Shown in pieces: positions 42,854 to 53,850 of a DNA stretch of 64,000 nucleotides; the first letter of the stretch is position 1, and every line of letters starts with the position of its first letter. The notes under the pieces were generated by a model, which was given only the letters and a program-made list of their open reading frames with translations, did not search any database and was not told the origin of the DNA. The stretch is from Elmis aenea (lineage: Eukaryota; Arthropoda; Insecta; Coleoptera; Elmidae), in assembly GCA_947652605.1 (NCBI GenBank), contig OX393577.1:49637494-49701493 (forward strand), in the 5' to 3' direction. The position numbers and the translations under genes were made by a program.

Positions 42854-43625
42854 AACATAGACCGCATCAATCAATTCTTTTTTTGGAAAATTCCTATTAA
42901 ATATGTTATACTCATTTATTTATGTTTTAACAATTGACAGCAATTAACTCTGACATTTGTTACTACAGAAATTATTGTTTCTATTGTCAAAGTCGGGGCC
43001 TATTCCGAGAAAACTAGGAAATTGGGAAGTTGGCACATCTATAAGAAACACCCTGTATAATATAAATTAATTTTGATGTATTTAGACTGTGACTACACCT
43101 TTTGACTTTGTATGTACAAAATATCATATGCCAATTATTATTCATAAGGTTGTGCTCTTGACAAGTATTGTACTCTGTTTTTCTGGAAATTCAAAGATTT
43201 TTTAAGATAAATTGGCAACGTCGCAAAAAAATGAAAAAAACAAAATACTGTCATATGGAGATTTTCTTGCTGAATTCGATTATGCAAAAATATACTGGGT
43301 GTCCAATTTAAAAAAAATACCTTTAGTGACGCCCCACTTTTATGAAACCCCCTGTATACTTGAAACTAATTTTAAAACATGCACGTGTAGAAATACTATA
43401 AGTTTCATTAAAAACTTTTTTTTATTAAGTTGACATTAAGGGCAATAATGGACTTTATCGCACTAATGGCGCACCCTGTATACTTATGTCTAAAATTTCA
43501 TTAATCTAAAGATCTAAACTCAAAACTAAAGAAAAATAAAAATGTACCAAAACTCAGTTACACTCGGTATAAGATACAAAAGTCTTACACCTAACGGTAG
43601 AGGCGTGACGTTAATTAGATGAAGA

Positions 43626-44490
43626 TTATAGATTCAAATATAGTAGGTACAACAATGTTTTTGTCATCAAAATACTTTGGCAAAAGTAAAGAGACATTTA
43701 AATGGTAACTGAATTATTTTTGATGATTTTGCAGGTAGATTCTATCTATTTGCCATATATTATGTGACTTATTTATTTTTATTGATTTTTTCGTAACAAT
43801 TTTATTTTAAAATTGTCTTTTATTTCTACTTTAAAGCACCTTTGGTAATGACAACTTTTAGCAAGTTTGTTGTTAAGTATTTAAATGATGTCCGGTTAAT
43901 GAAAAATAATTTAGCGATCCCTGTGAAGCATAAATTTAGTGTATTTTTATGACTAAATTAAATTTCGTTGTTTTTTATTATTACATACGAATTTAAGTCC
44001 CGGGATTGTAACTACAAATTAATAGCGGTAATAAATTGGGAATAATATATGGAGACTTCAACGGTGATATAACCGACGAACCTGCAATGCGGTAATGGTG
44101 AAATTTGCTGATTTTTTACTGTAATAATTTTAAAGTCAAATTCAAAGAGTTTATAATAGGATGTGGCAAGAATGCAAGAATGTGCTACGTTTTTGCAACA
44201 AATCTAGAGTATTAACTTATCTTTTTAATTAACACTTCAAAGTATGTTTCCAAGTATTAATTATGCATACTAAAGTTTTGCTTTATTTTGTTGTTTTAAA
44301 GTGGTAGCTCAGGGATTCATAACAGATTTTTTGTTTAAAAATCCTTGTGGCAAAATATTTTCAATTCCAGTTTTTTAAGTAGGTAATAGGAAGTCTCGTA
44401 AAAACTTATTAAGCCTGTAACAGTTTTATCTTTATAGATAGAGCGTTGGCCTTTACTATAACTTATAAAGTGTGGCGAGTCATTTTCAAA
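43626..44490. other. AT-rich stretch, nothing recognised
   Basis: No exon or element end could be supported here. Confidence 0.4.
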
Positions 44491-44492
44491 TA

Positions 44493-44660
44493 CCATATTT
44501 TCCGGCATTTAAGGCGCGTTTTTAACCAAAAAAGTTCACGGGAAATCATTCTGCATCTTATATGGTAGTAGTAGGCTAGTAGGTAATAGAAGTTTTTTAA
44601 AAATTCATTTCAAAATATGCCTTAAAAATTGTGTAGCGTCTTACATGCCAGAAAATTCGG
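44493..44660. mobile_element. TA-type MITE related to 39741-40115 (168 bp)
   Basis: CCATATTTTCCGGCATTTAA..GGCGCG on the left and the complement of CCGAATTTTCTGGCATGTAA..GACGC on the right are the same end class as the 375-bp element at 39741. TA precedes it; the base after the right end has changed to TT. It is older or a different subfamily. Confidence 0.65.
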
Positions 44661-45040
44661 TTCATAATTGAATTGTACGTTAATGGCACTTTATTAATAC
44701 GTTAATACATTATTTGCATAGATAATAAATAAACACAATTAATTCAGTGAAAATGATAAGTTCTTTAGCTAATTTTACAATAGAAACATACAGTAGTTTC
44801 GAGTCCTACCAATACAGTCAGTATTTTTATTATCTGTGCATTATTTTTATCATTATTATCATTATTTAAGTAGAAGACTTCCAATTATTTTATGCCACTT
44901 TTTGTAATGTATTTTTATGAAGATTTTCAAGATCTTACGTTTTAAAAAATTTTGAAAGTAGAAAATAAAATTTAAAATCATAAAAAAGAATCGATATTGG
45001 TAAAAAGTGATGGCATATTTGAAAATAATTTGCGCTCTTA
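44661..45040. other. AT-rich spacer, nothing recognised
   Basis: No gene or repeat end was seen between the miniature element and palindrome C. Confidence 0.4.
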
Positions 45041-45044
45041 TAGG

Positions 45045-46268
45045 TACAGGGTGGTCCAAATTCGATGGGATTGCATGGGTATCTCGGTTAATATTTAAGA
45101 TAGAGAAACGGTTAAATTACCAAAAATGTGCAGTTTTTTGAGACAAACTCAGAACCGTTTTCAAAAATATTCTATCATTTCCGGTTTTCGAGTTATCGAA
45201 TAAAACGTGTTTTTTTGTCATATTAATAATGTGTCATATCTCCGTTATTGTTGTAAATATCAAAAATATTTATAAAGACTATTTTTGGATATTTTTATGT
45301 TTAATTTGATTATACTAAAAAAAAAATTTTTACGCTCGCCGTTAAAAAGTTATGACACAAACTTACCTTTTTTTAAATGGAAACGATAGTTGGCTATGAC
45401 CTATTTAAATTCCTCATTTTTTTCTCATTCCAAATATATAAGAGTTGATGTATTTATTTTTAATAATACGCAAGTTATGAAGGATTTTTAGGTTTTTTTT
45501 TAAAGAAAATCATAGTAGGCTATGAAAACAAAAACCAAACAAGGTGTAAAACCTTACAAAACTCATGTGGTACAAGTAACCAAGGTTTTTTAATTTGTTG
45601 TGGAGATAAACATTGTAAATATTTGAAAATAAGAAAACAACGATATAATCGGTATCAGCAGTAATGTAGGATATTGTTGTTTATCTTATGTTCAAAAAAT
45701 TTCGTATTTATCTCAATAACAAATTAAAAAACCTTGGTAACTTGTACCACATGAGTTTTATAAGGTTTTACACCTTGTTTATTTTTTGTTTTCACAGCCT
45801 ACTATGATTTTCTTTTAAAAAAAAACTAAAAAACCTTCATAACTTGCGTATTGTTGAAAATAAATACATCAACCCTTATATATTTGAAATGAGAAAAAAA
45901 TGTGGAATTTAAATAGGTCATAGCCAACTATCGTTTCCATTTAAAAAAAGGTAAGTTTGTGTCATAACTTTTTAACGGCGAGCATAAAAATTTTTTTTTA
46001 GTATAATCAAATTAAACATAAAAATATCCAAAAATAATTTTAATAAATATTTTTGATATTTACAATAACGGAGATATGGCGCATTATTAATATGACAAAA
46101 AAACACTTTTTATTCGATAACTCGAAAACCGGAAATGATAGAATATTTTTGAAAACGGTTCTGAGTTTGTCTCAAAAAACTGCACATTTTTGGTAATTTA
46201 ACCGTTTCTCTATCTTAAATATTAACCGAGATACCCATGCAATCCCATCGAATTTGGACCACCCTGTA
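45045..46268. mobile_element. Full-length palindromic element C (1.2 kb)
   Basis: TACAGGGTGGTCCAAATTCG (45045) is mirrored by CGAATTTGGACCACCCTGTA (ending 46268). The arms match continuously for about 570 bp, through ATCTCGGTTAATATTTAAGA, TTTTTTGAGACAAACTCAGA and TACTTTTTGGTACCAC-like segments, to a short centre near 45650. The family is that of 4814-5920. GTAC is present at both edges, so the duplication could be TA or GTAC. No coding frame. Confidence 0.88.
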
Positions 46269-46269
46269 C

Positions 46270-46800
46270 ATATTTTTTTTAGAAATTTAAAAGCTCTTTC
46301 TCCTAGAATAAAGAAGTTAAACGCCGGGCATTTTTTTTTAAACATCCTGTATATTGTGTTATTTAAATAAACTTACACATGTTTTATCTCATTTAGTGAA
46401 TATGTAATTACATAAAAACACTTTAACGTTTAAAAACATAAAAATAATATTATGTTAACCAGGTATTGCTAATTATGACTGGTGTTAAAAGTAACTTTTA
46501 CATATATTTACAGCTCTAGAAATGTAATTTTCATAATTTTATCGCCTTATATGGATACCAGCTGCTCCTTTACCAATAATAATAATTATTATTCCTTAAA
46601 AATGTTTTAAGCAATGTCTTTTCAATTTAACTGGATCAAATAATAAGCAGTATACCTAGTATGTACCTATTTGTTTTAAATTTAGTATTGAAAATAAATA
46701 TTAGGTATTGTACTGTAATGCTGAAATTAATAAAATAATAAATTATTATAATTTTAAACGTTTTGAAGCATTTTACTTCACTTATTTTTTTTTTAGAAAC
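46270..46800. other. AT-rich spacer with one CCTGTATATT end
   Basis: A single repeat end, AACATCCTGTATATTG, lies near 46344. Nothing else could be recognised. Confidence 0.35.
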
Positions 46801-47076
46801 AAGCAGTGGCGTACGCAGAAAAATATTTTAGGGGGGATATTGTTTTGATTTGCAAAAATAATACTGACTAATTTTAAACGGGGCATGGTAATGGTGCAAT
46901 TAGAAAATAATCTATGGGGGCTAGACACAAAAATTGAGTCGTAAGAAAGAGTTGCGTGACGTCCAGGGGGGCAGCAGCCCCTGGGTAACAGAGCCATAAG
47001 TATTTTTTTTTTAAATTTTTAAAGTCAAACGTACCCAAAAATAGCATTTATGAGTAGAATATACAAACATAATATA

Positions 47077-48388
47077 AAGGGTGACTCAACAAGAACTTGA
47101 ATTTTAAATTTAAAAAAAAAACAGTATTTAAACGAAATTCTTCGAAATTTTTATACTGTTGTAAAGAGTAAACATTGACATTAAACATGAAATATAATAA
47201 CCGTCAAATGACCGCCACGGTTCTGCTGGCAGGTGTGAACTCGATCCACGAAATTTTGGAAGACGTTTTGTAGCAAGAGTGGCTGGATTTCACGAATTTT
47301 ACGTGAGGTTTCTTCTTTTAGTTGTTGAATCGTCTCAGGGTGCCTCACATTGTCCTTACTTTTCAAAAAACCCCAGAGAAAGAAGTCCAAGGGAGTTAAA
47401 TCGCAACTCCTTGGTGGCCAGTTTTGGTCTCCAAAACGAGAGATGACACAACCCTTGAACTTCGTTTGCAATAACGCCATTGTTTCACTTGCGGTGTGGC
47501 AGGTCGCGCCATCCTGTTGAAACCACATTCCATTCCAGTCCACTCCATCCAATTGACGCCAAAAAAAGTTTGTCAACATGCCACGGTAGCGATCACCATT
47601 GACAGTCATAGTGGCACTTTCATCATTTTCAAAAAAGTACGGTCCGATTATCTTTCCTGCCTACATGGTTCAACACTCTGTCACTTTTTCAGGATGCATC
47701 GGTAGTTCTTGAATGGCATGTGGATTTTTTGCTCCCAGATTCGACAATTCTGTGTATTGACGAATTGACGTAGCCATTGATGTGAAAGTGCGCCTCATCA
47801 CTAAAAATGATTTTGTTAAGAAATGCATCGTCAACTTGCTGTTGTTCCAAGATCCAGTTGGCAAAATTTCTGCGCTGTCCATGGTCGGCTGACTTTAATT
47901 CTTGTGTCAACTGAATTTTGTAAGCATGAAGGTGCAAATCCTTCAGAATTCGTTAGAGAGTACTGCGGTGGATGTTTAATTCCTGGGCACGATGACGGAT
48001 GGAGGTGTTTGGGTGTTCTGTAACACTGACACTCACGGCAGCGATGTTTTCGGCCGATCTTCCAAGGCGATCACGGCCAAGGCTTTTCTCATCTTTCAGT
48101 GAAAACGTCCGCTCAAATTTCTTAATTAAATTTTCAACAGCGGACCTTGACGGACGATTATGCACACCAAAATGATCTCTTAACTTGCGAATTGTCACTG
48201 TAAAATTTTCTCCATGTTTGTAATGGGTCTTTACAATTAGCAAACGTTCTTCCGAAGTGTAGGTAACGCGGCATTGTCGTAAATGTCAATGTTTCCTCAT
48301 GACATACTTACCAAGTATGGCTGACTAAAAAGTTGACACACGGAAATGGCACGCTTTTCAAATTTCAAGTTCTTGTTGAGTCACCCTT
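47077..48388 (-). mobile_element. IS630-type DNA transposon, DDxD, decayed (1312 bp)
   Basis: TA is present on both sides (47075-47076, 48389-48390). The ends AAGGGTGACTCAACAAGAAC and its complement match over about 24 bp. The single gene lies on the - strand. TA duplication and the DDE-type protein place it in the Tc1/mariner (IS630) superfamily; the protein is of the insect type with WFQQDGATCHTA rather than the mariner HDNARPH. Confidence 0.88.
47181..48290 (-). pseudogene. IS630-type transposase pseudogene
   Basis: The - strand begins MRKH and a stop, then continues in one frame with TSEERLLIVKTHYKHGENFT, the helix-turn-helix region. It follows through RPSRSAVENLIKKFERTFSL to ELNIHRSTL, where a stop and shift occur near 47953. 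The central part reads RRNFANWILEQQQVDDAFLN and IIFSDEAHFHINGYVN, with the first catalytic Asp. Another shift and a stop lie near 47660. The last frame (47181-47609) has GMWFQQDGATCHTASETMAL with the second Asp, RSCDLTPLDFFLWGF with the third, and a C-terminal CQQNRGGHLTVIIFHV. All three catalytic Asp codons survive but the frame is broken at several points. Length corresponds to the family's roughly 350 residues. Confidence 0.85.
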
Positions 48389-48514
48389 TATTTTATATGT
48401 ATGGAAAAGCAGTTGTCGCGCAATTTTGAAATACGGTACCTAATTATAATTTTAGTTCTTTTCAAACTTTCGGGGGGATTTATCCCTCTAATTCCCCCCT
48501 TGCGTACGCCGCAC

Positions 48515-48900
48515 ATTTTGTGTTTTTTCTTGATTATCGGTGGCAAACACGTCTATTAATTTATTATATTTTTCATTAGGTAATTATTATTTTTGGTGCT
48601 TTTTAAATGTTTGGTCCCAATTTTCTGTTTAAATATATGTTTGATTTACATACCAATAGTTTTGCACCATTAGACAACATTAAAACATTGCAATTAAGAT
48701 TAGTCTGCGGAGACTTCAACCGTAAATCAAGCGACTAACCCGCTCGTGCGTATAGCAATTAATGCCCAAAGCAAATCTGTCGAACCACAGAACTGAAATC
48801 AAGTTTATTACAATTATCTCTAGTGGAAGTGGGAGTTTAACGTAATTATTATGTCATATATTTTAGATGTGTATGGTCCCCAGGAAAGAATAAAGCATTT
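48515..48900. other. Spacer, nothing recognised
   Basis: GGAGACTTCAACCGTAAATC near 48710 resembles GGAGACTTCAACGGTGATAT near 44050, so a short shared repeat may exist. No gene was seen. Confidence 0.3.
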
Positions 48901-48904
48901 TCAA

Positions 48905-49345
48905 TCGAGATCTCACCCGAAAGTTGCAAGAATCGAAGGGGCAGTGCTGATTGCTGCGAGCCCTTCTTGAGTTCTTGCTTGAAAATAAATGCGTATCAAG
49001 ATGAGCCCATGGTTAAGCACATCCACTCGGTCGCGCGCACCTCGATGTAAGAGGTACAACAGGTACTCGGCTTCGGCAAGTGTTCTCGGAATCAAGCCAG
49101 CTGTGGCGGCTTAGCAGATGAAGATCTCGGGCGGCGGTGGGAGGACCGGCCGCTGTTTGTTGAGGACGTTATATATTACACCCTGTCACGGGCGCGACCC
49201 CTCCAGCCTTTTACTAACGGGCTCACACGCATTCCTTATGTGGTAGGTAACACTAACTGCTTGCCTCACACGCTAGGCTCCAACTGAGGCTTAGACTTAG
49301 CTCGAAAATGGGCACCTACAGGGGAGCTACTGCCAATGTTGAAAT
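48905..49345. other. GC-rich island of unknown nature
   Basis: About 440 bp is markedly GC-richer than its surroundings, from TCTCACCCGAAAGTTGC to about CAGGGGAGCTACTGCC. It contains TTACACCCTGTCACGGGCGC near 49176. Short frames are open on both strands without a recognisable domain, and no splice sites convincingly bound it. It may be part of a retroelement untranslated region or a non-coding exon. Confidence 0.35.
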
Positions 49346-49349
49346 TTGA

Positions 49350-50215
49350 AGGGTTGCCTCGTTTATGTTTTATAGTTTCCATAAACAATCTAAAGCGGTT
49401 CAGATGCCACCTTCACGGTTTTCAACAGTTTTCGAAAGTTAAGAGCTTGAAAGTCTTCACGTTATTTTGTAGGTACCTGAATCTTTTAGGTACATTTATA
49501 TTATAATAATTTACAATTAAATATCTTTAAATGAAAATATGTTAATTTACTATTGATTTATTTTTACGCAAGTGACAAAAAAAATATCAAGAAAAATTTA
49601 AGAATATGAAAACCACCTGTTTAATTATAATTAGTATGAAGGCTAATTTGAATATATTTTACTGATTTTTTTATCATAAAATCAAAAGTTTCTTAACAAT
49701 TTTCTTTAAACCACGTGTTTTTAATAGTTCATTAATGTTATCAAATTTTCTCTCGTAAGTAGAACTGTGCACCCAGACTAAAAGATTGTATAACCCACTT
49801 CTAATGGAAAAACTACGTTCATGTTAAATTATCAGTAGCGCAAATAGGCTACCGGTAAATATAATATTTACGTTGTAAACAAGGAGGTGTCCGACCTTTT
49901 TAATATTTGTAAATAGTTCAGTGACGAGTTGAACTGGAAAATGTCAATAATACACCAAAGTGTCTAAAATATCCACAGAAATATCAATTATGGATTATTA
50001 TAAAATAATAAACTATTGTACAAGCAGTTTTTAAAAACGTTACCTTAATTAATTAATCATGGCGTTTAGTAAAGTTGCCTTCGTTTACTGATTTATGATA
50101 ACATTTAAACAATAAAACACTTACGAAATAATTTTGCTCGCGTTAAACTAAAATCTTTTGTACCTACTCAAAAAAATATGTAACTATTAAATAAGTTTTT
50201 TAATATTGTATGTAA
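49350..50215. other. AT-rich stretch, nothing recognised
   Basis: No gene or repeat end was found up to the start of the outer hAT element. Confidence 0.4.
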
Positions 50216-52285
50216 AGATCAGTGGCGTAGCTAGAGTTTGTGTCACCCGGGGCGATCCCTGAATTTGCTGCCCCTCTAAATAAGGGTTGCTAACTCTTGA
50301 TTTTTCCAAAAGCAAGCAGAAATCGACACAAAAAAGTGGGGGGGGGGAGATCAAATGCGCCTCAGGCGATTTTTTAAAATTTTATATGTTCAAACGTGTT
50401 TTAATGCAAAGTTAGATAATGTAGAGTAATATAGCATCATCCAAAATTACCAGCTTAACAGCAGAACCTATAATGATTTTTTTTAAATCAGATCGCCCCC
50501 TACCCCCACGAAATTATTTTTAATAAGGATAATAACTTTCACTAGTGGTTTCCGTTTAGGTAAAGGAACACATAACATATGAAGGATAATCACAAAAAAG
50601 TAATAATATAAATATAAACATAAAATTCACATAAATTCTAATAAAGTAACACCATATTTCAGCCTGAAATTTAATTTAAAAAAAAAAAACAACTACGAAA
50701 CAACGTCAGTTTATGCTATAAATTTATAGTTTTGTCGCTTTTTCGAATAGCTCAAGAGTGCTTATGAACAAAAAGCGTACATTACTATAAATTTCTTCGC
50801 CTTGCCTAGACACGACCCCAAATATAATATAATTCATAAAGGATTTTATATAACTATCAAATTGTACTAATTATCACACACTTAGACCAGTCGCGTACGA
50901 TCAATATTTATATTACGTACTTAGAAACCTCCCAAAAATAATTGTATTTACATACAAGTAATGAAAAATCGTCTGTCTGTTTCTGGTGACCTATGATTTA
51001 AAAGTTCTCTTCCCATTGTTTTAAACTTTTGTACCTACATCTCCATTTACAAATAATTAGACGAATGTTATTGCTATGCGACGATTGGTTAATATAGAAA
51101 CGGATTTATACCTCAAACCACATGTTTGAAATAGAACGAAAGTGAAAAATCCCTTTTACAATAGAGTTTAAAACTGCATGGAATTGAATGCGTAAAATAA
51201 ATCTGTGGTCAGCGCGAAAAAGCACTTAAGTCAAAAAGTGCAATTTTTGAGAAGCAACATTTTTTTATTTTACTGATTATCAGGTATCAGATTACTTGTA
51301 TGGTATATTTTACTTAAAATTAATTATTAAATTTACAATATATCAACATGATGAAATTTTTTAATAAACAGTAAATACTTGACTTAAGCTGGCATAAAAT
51401 AAGAATAACTTTAGTAGTTTTTCACAAATGTAAACAAATGGATATATTCAGTTTAACTCGTTTATTCTTAAAAAATATAGTTTTTATGTAGAATTTTTAA
51501 AAATTAATGGAGGTAAACATAAATACTCATTCTTAAACATAACTTTTATTTTCTTTTGATTACACAAAATTTCTTTGCAATGTAAAAATATTATTAATCA
51601 AAATACGTGAAATGGAACTAAAACTATAAACAGGAAACACAAGTGTCGAAATTGCAAAAAACAGTATAAGAACCTAACAATACGAATGGTATAAGGTTAA
51701 TAATAAAAAAATTGCACTTTTTAACTTAAGTGCTTTTTCCCGCCGATCACAGAAATGATATGTTTCATAATTTTATTGAATGGTAGGTACCTTATCATAA
51801 ATTTTATTACTTGGAATTTCTGTCGTTACAAGGGGGCGGGGTTTCAGTGTAGCCAAGTCGACTAGCCCGTTTTATCTTCAAACCGATAAGAATTCCTCTT
51901 TTTTTTAATAGAAAGTTTATGAGTTTAATAGCGCTAGTGCCGGTACTGATTATTATATCAACTGAACCTCCATTACCTCCGAGATTTTCATTTTTGCCCC
52001 ATTTGGGCAGACTTAAAGTGCCGCCCAGTGGCGGCTCGTGCATAAGCACTGCGGCACTGCAGCACCCCCAGCAAAAAAATGAAAAACCCAAATTTATTAT
52101 TGTTTAAAAGAAAATATTAAAAACAATATTTACAAGCATGATATAAATGCAATTATACATGTTAAAGATATAAATTGCGTTTGGAAATCGTGAAAAGAGT
52201 GATTAAACGCTTTATAGCTACATTGCGAACAGTGGAACTGCCAGCCAGAGCAGTTCCGCTTTTATAATATTCGGTTAGTCTCGGG

Positions 52286-53070
52286 TAGGGATTGCAATCA
52301 CGGGATTCGGGATCCCGGGATCCCGGTCGCTTTTTGGTCTCGAAAATCCCGGGATTTTAAATGTAGAATCTCGGGATTTTCGGGATTTAAAAAATTTAAC
52401 TATAAGTACATTATTTTGTAAAAAAAAATTGCTCATAGTTGGTATCTACTCAACGTGAATAAGTTGAACGATGCAATTTTGCAAGTTTAAGCTTGTTTAC
52501 GTCGCCACTCGCCGTCTTATGTATGATAACAAAATTTAAAAAAATTCTTGTACTAAGATAACAATCATCCTAATTTCTTTTATTATTGTTACTTATAAAA
52601 CAGTCTATTTTTTAAATTTTTAGTGAATTAAAGTTGTGCTTTGTTTGTGTTTTTAACAGTTTCAGCAAATTTATGTTTATGTAATTAAGTATTCTAATGT
52701 ATAATAAGTTTAATTTCATTTATTTAAATGTTATATCTAATAATTCAATTATTTCTATAATAATAAAACATAATAGGTACGGTAGCTATATATATATTTT
52801 TCAATTATTATTAACATCTTTGCACCTATGATATAATTAAAACAAATTAACAGAAATTATAGAGAAAACAAATTAAATAAAAAGTTAATAAAAATAATTG
52901 GTAATTACTAAATTATTCAATAATTATGTAAATTATTTGTAATCAAAAAATATATATACACAGCATTAACTTCTGTTTTTAAGCAAATACTTCACATTAT
53001 ATATAATCCCGGGATCCCTTCAATCCCGAAATCCCGGGATCGTAAAATTTGATCGGGATTGCAATCCCTA
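52286..53070. mobile_element. Inner hAT miniature element (785 bp)
   Basis: The 8-mer GTCTCGGG is perfectly duplicated at 52278-52285 and 53071-53078. The ends are TAGGGATTGCAATC and its complement, followed on each side by iterated GGGATcCCGGGAT blocks. The interior is very AT-rich and non-coding. It is a hAT-type MITE of the AGGGATTGCAATC end class. Confidence 0.9.
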
Positions 53071-53305
53071 GTCTCGGGCTAGACAGGGCTAGATCCGGCG
53101 ATATTCGTTGTCTGCAAGTAAATGCAATACCGGCACTGCCAATTTCGCAGTTCCGATACAGTTGACCATATGCAAAGTGGATGATGCTTTAGCTTTAGCG
53201 CGTACGCCAGAACAGGACAGTGGCTTTATTAGTTTGCGCTACGGAAGTAAGATACGCATTTTTTTATAATTATGTTGTTATACCAGAAAAGAATTCCATA
53301 ATTTT

Positions 53306-53614
53306 AGAGGATTGCTGGAACTATTAAATGCATTAAACGAAGAAAACTTAGCAAGTGTTTTTAGTGAAATGATTAAACTTATCAAAATTTTAGTAACAAT
53401 TCCAATGACTACTTCAGAAGCAGAAAGGTGTTTTTCCACTTTAAAAAGAGTAAAATCGTACTTAAGAAATACTATGAGTCAAGAACGGTTGACAGCACTA
53501 TGTATGGTATCAATTGAAAAAACGATGGTTTCACAATTTCAAAATTTAAATGAAATGGTTATTGAGAAATTTTGCCAAGGCAAAAATAGAAGAATGCAGT
53601 TTATTTTTAAATAA
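53306..53614 (+). pseudogene. hAT transposase C-terminal dimerisation fragment
   Basis: About 100 residues read LLNALNEENLASVFSEM, IKLIKILVTIPMTTSEAERC, FSTLKRVKSYLRNTMSQERL, TALCMVSIEK, then a polar tail ending at the stop 53612-53614. The block TTSEAERCFS.LK..K..LR..M...RL..L..+SI is the hAT dimerisation domain (Dimer_Tnp_hAT, as in ZMYM1-like proteins). The BED finger and RNase H-like catalytic core are missing. A TTTTAG just upstream (53302-53307) resembles a splice acceptor, so in the intact element this may have been the last exon. Confidence 0.85.
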
Positions 53615-53850
53615 TAGATTTTTGTAAATACGATTTTTTTTTCACGAATATAATTTTTGTAATAATATTTTTTGTATATCCCTTTATTATGAATAACAAA
53701 TTTATTTAACATATATCTTTTTTTATGAACTTTTTAATAACCTGGCTATATATTAAACAGCACCCCTACTTAAAATTTTCACCGGCCGCCACTGGTGCCG
53801 CCCCAAAAAAAGTGCCGCCCGGTCCCCCTCGCTGCGTCACTGATCAAGAT

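Larger units (their letters stand above)
41847..43480. mobile_element. Palindromic element B (1.6 kb)
   Basis: TACAGGGTGCGCCATTAGTG (41847) is matched by its complement ending at 43480. The arms remain alignable over more than 600 bp, so the same 60-odd codon frame (MATSQKNEKNKILSYGDFLA) occurs on the - strand at 41899-42102 and on the + strand at 43212-43433. This identical pair is a by-product of the palindrome, not a gene family. The left arm has an extra 171 bp (42296-42466). The centre holds a smaller palindrome (42631-42853). Confidence 0.88.
41063..43565. mobile_element. Outer palindrome (ACCGGGTGT ends) holding two more
   Basis: ACCGGGTGTACCTAACTGAG and about 80 following bases (TGTGGTA, CTTTGATTTTG, TTAAATGAAATTTTA) face their complement at 43470-43565. 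Between these arms lie the palindrome 41157-41848 and the palindrome 41847-43480. TA or AT stands at both edges. It is not coding; frames inside are chance products of the arms. Confidence 0.65.
46804..48514. mobile_element. Probable hAT-type element hosting an IS630-type insertion
   Basis: CAGTGGCGTACGCAGAAAAA followed by a G-run opens at 46804. A C-rich stretch followed by TTGCGTACGCCGCAC at 48500-48514 is a plausible mutated right end. The interior outside 47077-48388 is about 400 bp without transposase. The flanking 8-mers do not match, so the boundary is tentative. Confidence 0.4.
52026..53794 (+). mobile_element. Middle hAT element with transposase remnant (1769 bp)
   Basis: The flanking 8-mers GTGCCGCC (52018-52025 and 53795-53802) are identical. 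The ends CAGTGGCGGCTCGTG and the complement of CAGTGGCGGCCGGTG match at nearly all positions. It carries a C-terminal hAT transposase fragment at 53312-53614 and a further hAT insertion at 52286-53070. Without the latter it is under 1 kb, an internally deleted copy. Confidence 0.9.
50220..53842. mobile_element. Outer hAT-type non-autonomous element
   Basis: CAGTGGCGTAGCTAGAG followed by CACCCGGGGCG on the left agrees with the complement of the right end, CAGTGACGCAGCGAGGGGG followed by CCGGGCGGCAC. The flanking 8-mers GTAAAGAT and ATCAAGAT match at 6 of 8 positions. Removing the 1769-bp insertion at 52026-53794 and one 8-bp duplication leaves about 1.8 kb. That remainder has no recognisable transposase; it is mostly AT-rich with G- and C-runs near the ends. 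Confidence 0.6.

Noticed and set aside
41899..43433. Two nearly identical 67-73 codon frames on opposite strands (41899-42102 and 43212-43433)
   Set aside because: They are the two arms of palindrome B, so identity follows from the inverted repeat and not from selection on a protein.
47823..48023. Short + strand frames at 47496-47705 and 47823-48023
   Set aside because: Antisense to the IS630-type transposase pseudogene.
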